A stretch of 36,691 nt of DNA from CAYMWF01 sp964394085 [NCBI: uncultured Gemmatimonadota bacterium]. Its GTDB lineage: Bacteria > GCA-2686955 > CAYMWF01. A program made the translations under genes and the position numbers. The stretch is from positions 1 through 36,691 of the forward strand of contig CAYMWF010000049.1 of assembly GCA_964394085.1 (NCBI GenBank), written 5' to 3'. Shown piece by piece: positions 33,922 to 36,691 of this stretch (its first letter is position 1; every line of letters starts with the position of its first letter). The notes beneath the pieces were generated by a model. That model did no database searches, was not told the origin of the DNA, and saw nothing but the letters and a program-made list of their open reading frames with translations.

Positions 33922-34485
33922 TTACTTCTTCTCCTCGGTTTTTTCTTCTGCTGCGGGAGCCGCGGTTTTTGTCTTCGGGGCCTCAGCCACGGGTGCGGTC
34001 TTTTTCACGGTCGTTTTGGGCGCGGTTTTCTTCGCCGTCGTCCGTTTCTTTCTCGCCGGCGCTTTCTTTTTCGGTTTGGCGGTTGTAAGCGCATCGACCT
34101 GGGCGGAAATAGCTTCGACCTTTTTCACGAGGTCGTCAAAGATTTTTCTGCTTGGAATTTCGAGGGTGGGAACTTTGTCCTGGAACTTCTCTTCTACCTT
34201 GGTCTCGAGGACCTTCCCGGCTTTTTTCGTCTTGTTCAGAAGATCGCTGATGTACTTCTTTCCGTCTTCTTCTTTTATCTGGCCGCGCTCGATCAGCTTC
34301 TTTACGAGTTTTTCGATTTCCTCCTGGGCAAGGGCGAACCCGCCGATGCTCGCGAGGAAGAGATCATGAGTCAGGTCGATCACGGTATCGACATGCTTGC
34401 TGGGAAGTTCCGTGGCTTTTTTAGCAGACCCGGTCACTTTTTTAGCAGACCCGGTCACCTTCTTTTTCATTGAATCGATGGTCAT
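33922..34485 (-). CDS. Phasin-like protein with Lys/Ala/Pro-rich tail
   Basis: The 187-residue protein has an N-terminal helical part (ASIGGFALAQEEIEKLVKKLIERGQ, then KKYISDLLNKTKKAGKVLETKVEEK) of the type found in phasins/PhaF-PhaI, which coat PHA granules. The basic C-terminus (~145-187) is rich in Lys, Ala, Thr and Pro with AKPKKKAPARKKRT and TTVKKTAPV, a possible nucleic-acid or granule-binding tail. Near the start the segment KKVTGSA is repeated, from a 21-bp tandem duplication. It lies 19 bases after the phaR stop, so they share the phaR promoter. No PHA synthase is in the window; PHA use is supported by family, not by a biosynthetic gene here. Confidence 0.8.
   Translation of the reverse strand: MTIDSMKKKVTGSAKKVTGSAKKATELPSKHVDTVIDLTHDLFLASIGGFALAQEEIEKLVKKLIERGQIKEEDGKKYISDLLNKTKKAGKVLETKVEEKFQDKVPTLEIPSRKIFDDLVKKVEAISAQVDALTTAKPKKKAPARKKRTTAKKTAPKTTVKKTAPVAEAPKTKTAAPAAEEKTEEKK
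34417..34458. repeat. 21-bp tandem duplication in the phasin gene
   Basis: Two identical 21-base units (34417-34437 and 34438-34458) lie head to tail and keep frame. They duplicate KKVTGSA near the phasin N-terminus. Runs of T at the unit ends fit replication slippage. Confidence 0.95.
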
Positions 34486-34504
34486 AATGTAAGTCCTCCT
34501 ATAA

Positions 34505-35053
34505 CTATTTCAACTCGTTGAGCTTCTTCTGGAGTTCATCGAGTTTTCTGTTCAACTCGTCGATTTCTTCTTCCGAAGGTGCACCCAGCTTGCTCATCGT
34601 CGACTTGATTCTCGAGTCGATGAAGCGCTCGACCTCCTTCGGACTGCTTTTTGTCATTGCGATGATGTTGTTCACAAGTTCTTTCGCATCTTTTTCCGAA
34701 ACACCCTCGGCAAGCAGCTTACCGATTAGCTCCTTGGCCTGTTCATACTCCTTGAACAGAATGTCAGAGCCTTTTTTGTAGGTACCCATGAACTTTTCGA
34801 GCATCGGTTTCGACCTTCGCTGGATTTCCCGGGTAAGAAACATCGGGGTGAACCGGTCTTTGTTTCGTTTCTCCTGGGTCATGATTATCTTCGAAAGATA
34901 AATGGCCGTTATATCTTCTTTAGTGGAATTGTCGATGATTTTGATATCGACCTCGTCCCTTACAAGTTCTTCTATATCTTCGATGTTGATATAGCGGCTT
35001 GTTTCTGTGTCGTAGCATTTGCGATTCGAATAACGTTTGATGATTCGCGTCAT
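34505..35053 (-). CDS. phaR: Polyhydroxyalkanoate synthesis repressor PhaR
   Basis: From ATG at 35053 (AAAGGAGG seven to eight bases upstream; ATG at 35074 is too close to it) the product is 182 residues. It opens with IIKRYSNRKCYDTETSRYINIEDIEELV, the DNA-binding PHB accumulation regulatory domain that defines PhaR. A longer helical C-terminal region includes RSKPMLEKFMGTYKKGSDILF and ends in a coiled-coil-like DELNRKLDELQKKLNELK. PhaR represses phasin and its own gene and is released by binding PHA. The promoter carries a palindrome at the right place for such control. Confidence 0.92.
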   Translation of the reverse strand: MTRIIKRYSNRKCYDTETSRYINIEDIEELVRDEVDIKIIDNSTKEDITAIYLSKIIMTQEKRNKDRFTPMFLTREIQRRSKPMLEKFMGTYKKGSDILFKEYEQAKELIGKLLAEGVSEKDAKELVNNIIAMTKSSPKEVERFIDSRIKSTMSKLGAPSEEEIDELNRKLDELQKKLNELK

Positions 35054-35079
35054 GATCGTGTCCTCCTTTGCCAAAGAGA

Positions 35080-35108
35080 TTTATAACGCATTGCGTTATT
35101 AATGTCAA
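35080..35108 (-). promoter_or_regulatory. phaR promoter with embedded palindromic operator
   Basis: On the minus strand TTGACA (35108-35103), a 17-base spacer and TATAAA (35085-35080) form a near-consensus promoter. Inside it lies the perfect palindrome ATAACGCA / TGCGTTAT (35083-35090 and 35092-35099) around one base. It covers most of the spacer and part of the -10. A repressor bound here would block RNA polymerase; PhaR itself is the obvious candidate. Confidence 0.7.
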
Positions 35109-35304
35109 GAGAAATTTGTCGAAAAAATTCAAATTTTTACGCAAATGCACAAAAATTCTTGTAACAGCATATGATACAGTCGCTTGGAGCCAACTCGATT
35201 TTTCATTGACGTGTTGCAGAACGCGGCATATTGTTCCGGTCACCGGGCAGAACGGTTCAAGTTATATAACAGAAGAAGGGATTTGCGGGAGCGCATGAAA
35301 TTGA

Positions 35305-35333
35305 ATGACCGGCGGTTTTGGATGTGGTACAAT
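35305..35333 (+). promoter_or_regulatory. Putative promoter of the outer-membrane-like gene
   Basis: ATGACC (35305-35310, four of six matches), a 17-base spacer and TACAAT (35328-35333) with a TGG extended -10. The distance to the ATG at 35359 is about 25 bases. Confidence 0.45.
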
Positions 35334-35358
35334 GCCGGGTCATGGACAAGGAGGAAAC

Positions 35359-36555
35359 ATGACACGGATGATTTCAACGCTGCTACTCGTTGTTTTTTTC
35401 ACTGTTCCCTGTACAGCATCTCTCTCACGGGTCGCAGCCCTCGGAGATGTCGAATACACGTTATTCGATGAAAGCAATATATGGCGTTTTCCGTCTTCGC
35501 TCGTTGATTATTCTTATCTTTTCGGTATCGATATATTCGGTGTCGACGACACCGTTGAGGGGATGGCCGGTTTCATCCACAGGTTCTCCTTCGGGGTAGT
35601 CGGACTTTACGCCTCGAACAAACACATGGAGCGGATCGGTGCGGAATTCGTTCCGGAAACAGGTGCCGTCGAGGAACTCTTGAGTTTTCCGGCCACAGCC
35701 GAACAGAAAGTGGATCTTTTCTACGGATTCACGAGGCCGTCCTGGGATGCAGGTATTCGTTTGAGCTGGTGGGGCGGAAGGCAGTCCAGCTATGTCGACA
35801 CACTTCAAACGTCGAGCCTGGTGCGGGAATCGAGAATTTTAAAGCTGCAGCTGGGCGCCGGCCTCGAATTGAGCCCGAAAGTCTACTGGGAAAATTCCAT
35901 CGAAGTGAGCATGCTGAGCGCTCATCACGAAGAAAACAGCATCGAATTGAGCAGTATGAACAGCGGGTACGACCTGACTTTCAGATCCAGGTATATACGG
36001 GACATATCACGGAGGGCATCAATTATTCCATTCATGGAATTCAGTGCTATTTCACTGGACGTGGAGAATTCATCCAGCTCCGACACGCTCTCGCTCGAAG
36101 GGAAAAAACTGGTTGGCGGTATCGGAGTCAATCACGATATGGGTGAGGCGTCGGCAATGATGGCCGAGTTGTTTTTCGAGGCGGCTTCAACAACCTACGA
36201 GCACAGAGATACGCCCGATCACGAAGTTGTCTATGAAACTGTATACTATACATTCCCGGGTCTCAGGGTCGGTCTGGACACACCGCTCTTTTCGTGGCTT
36301 GATATCATGATGGGTTTGAAAAAAAGAATCGGATATATCCGTTCAGAGTATCCGGAGCAGGGAAGCGGGACCGCCACGGGAATGGTCGTGGACAGGAAGG
36401 AAGAGCAGCCTTTCGAAGCAACCCTCGGGTTCGGTATGAAAATGCAGGAAATGGAATTCGACCTCATGTTCTACCCGTTGGAGTGGTTCGAAACCTTCAG
36501 AGAAAATCAGGACGAAACTTTTTTCCTACAGGCATCGCTCACGTATAGATTCTAG
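35359..36555 (+). CDS. Probable outer-membrane beta-barrel protein
   Basis: From the ATG at 35359 (AAGGAGGAAAC just upstream; the frame opens earlier but that extension is judged non-coding) the product is 398 residues. It has a signal peptide (MISTLLLVVFFTVPCTASLS). Alternating, aromatic-rich strands follow (WDAGIRLSWWGG, LKLQLGAGLELSPKVYWENSIEVSML, YDLTFRSRYIRDI, PGLRVGLDTPLFSWLDIMMGLKKRIGY), with negatively charged loops. It ends in FFLQASLTYRF, a C-terminal Phe strand typical of BAM-assembled barrels. The exact family is not recognised. Confidence 0.82.
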   Translation: MTRMISTLLLVVFFTVPCTASLSRVAALGDVEYTLFDESNIWRFPSSLVDYSYLFGIDIFGVDDTVEGMAGFIHRFSFGVVGLYASNKHMERIGAEFVPETGAVEELLSFPATAEQKVDLFYGFTRPSWDAGIRLSWWGGRQSSYVDTLQTSSLVRESRILKLQLGAGLELSPKVYWENSIEVSMLSAHHEENSIELSSMNSGYDLTFRSRYIRDISRRASIIPFMEFSAISLDVENSSSSDTLSLEGKKLVGGIGVNHDMGEASAMMAELFFEAASTTYEHRDTPDHEVVYETVYYTFPGLRVGLDTPLFSWLDIMMGLKKRIGYIRSEYPEQGSGTATGMVVDRKEEQPFEATLGFGMKMQEMEFDLMFYPLEWFETFRENQDETFFLQASLTYRF

Positions 36556-36565
36556 CCCGCATTTC

Positions 36566-36691
36566 TCACCAGATTTCTGCTGCAACACCGTATCCCCGCA
36601 CGTTTTCAGCACTTTCCACCGCTCCCGTTTGTGCGACGTGACTCAGCCACGCCTCCGCGCGGTATCGGCGTAAAACACTGAAACCGCACGA
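36566..36691 (-). CDS. C-terminal end of a protein entering from the right edge (possible beta-barrel)
   Basis: On the minus strand one frame is open from the right edge (36691) to TGA at 36568-36566, giving the last 41 residues. The segment RYRAEAWLSHVAQTGAVES, then NVRGYGVAAEIW, alternates like beta strands and ends in Trp, as outer-membrane proteins often do. The stop is ten bases from the stop of the convergent gene. The start lies outside the window and length supports only moderate confidence. Confidence 0.5.
   Translation of the reverse strand, partial: SCGFSVLRRYRAEAWLSHVAQTGAVESAENVRGYGVAAEIW

Larger units (their letters stand above)
35054..35358. other. Divergent regulatory region
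   Basis: This 305-base gap lies between phaR (minus) and the outer-membrane-like gene (plus). It holds the phaR promoter with its embedded palindrome (35080-35108) and a promoter for the right-hand gene (35305-35333). The middle is A/T-rich (about 35109-35165) with no further signal that I recognise. Confidence 0.6.

Overview
This window looks like part of the chromosome of an uncultured Gram-negative bacterium of moderately high GC. Outer-membrane beta-barrel-like proteins ending in aromatic residues, a secreted parallel beta-helix protein, HD-GYP signalling and a PhaR/phasin pair all fit a didermic organism. The secreted proteins with Ig-like tails recall deep lineages such as FCB-type candidate phyla or Desulfobacterota-like groups. 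No rRNA, tRNA, transposase or CRISPR array is visible, so the lineage cannot be fixed from the sequence alone.

Layout. (1) 1-6.1 kb holds secreted and accessory genes: the C-terminal part of a beta-helix protein, a possible acetyltransferase remnant, an EamA transporter, a secreted protein whose frame is crossed by a TGA followed by a SECIS-like hairpin, a Gfo/Idh/MocA oxidoreductase, a small protein with a good promoter, and a secreted protein with Cys-containing MORN/YwqK-like repeats. (2) 6.2-9.7 kb (minus strand) carries a conserved hypothetical, a GNAT protein, a bacteriohemerythrin and a tandem HD/HD-GYP protein. (3) 9.9-17.2 kb is a compact minus-strand operon read from a promoter near 17.27 kb: SCP2, rhodanese, DoxX/MauE-like, PIG-L/LmbE deacetylase, AlbA_2-type ATP-binding regulator (apparently starting at CTG), a nucleotidyltransferase fused to a degenerate phosphomannomutase, and phosphopentomutase DeoB. 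(4) 17.2-28.0 kb holds two very large membrane proteins, a 2409-residue GT-C-like/TPR protein and an SGNH-hydrolase membrane protein. They are separated by intergenic DNA rich in minisatellites, palindromes and a repeated element. (5) 28.2-35.1 kb is a lipid/granule neighbourhood. A plus-strand operon (SDR epimerase, orphan ParA, acyltransferase with a zinc-knuckle-like N-terminus) converges on minus-strand SRPBCC, patatin and phaR-phasin genes. (6) 35.1-36.7 kb has an outer-membrane-like protein and the tail of a convergent one.

The most distinctive biology is in region 5. An orphan ParA is translationally coupled to an acyltransferase with a basic N-terminal peptide, next to PHA-granule-type proteins. 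This suggests, but does not prove, ParA-driven positioning of a lipid or PHA body or of its acyltransferase. PhaR appears to be autoregulated: an 8-bp-arm palindrome lies inside a near-consensus sigma70-type promoter. The other standout is the candidate UGA recoding site at 3345-3382.
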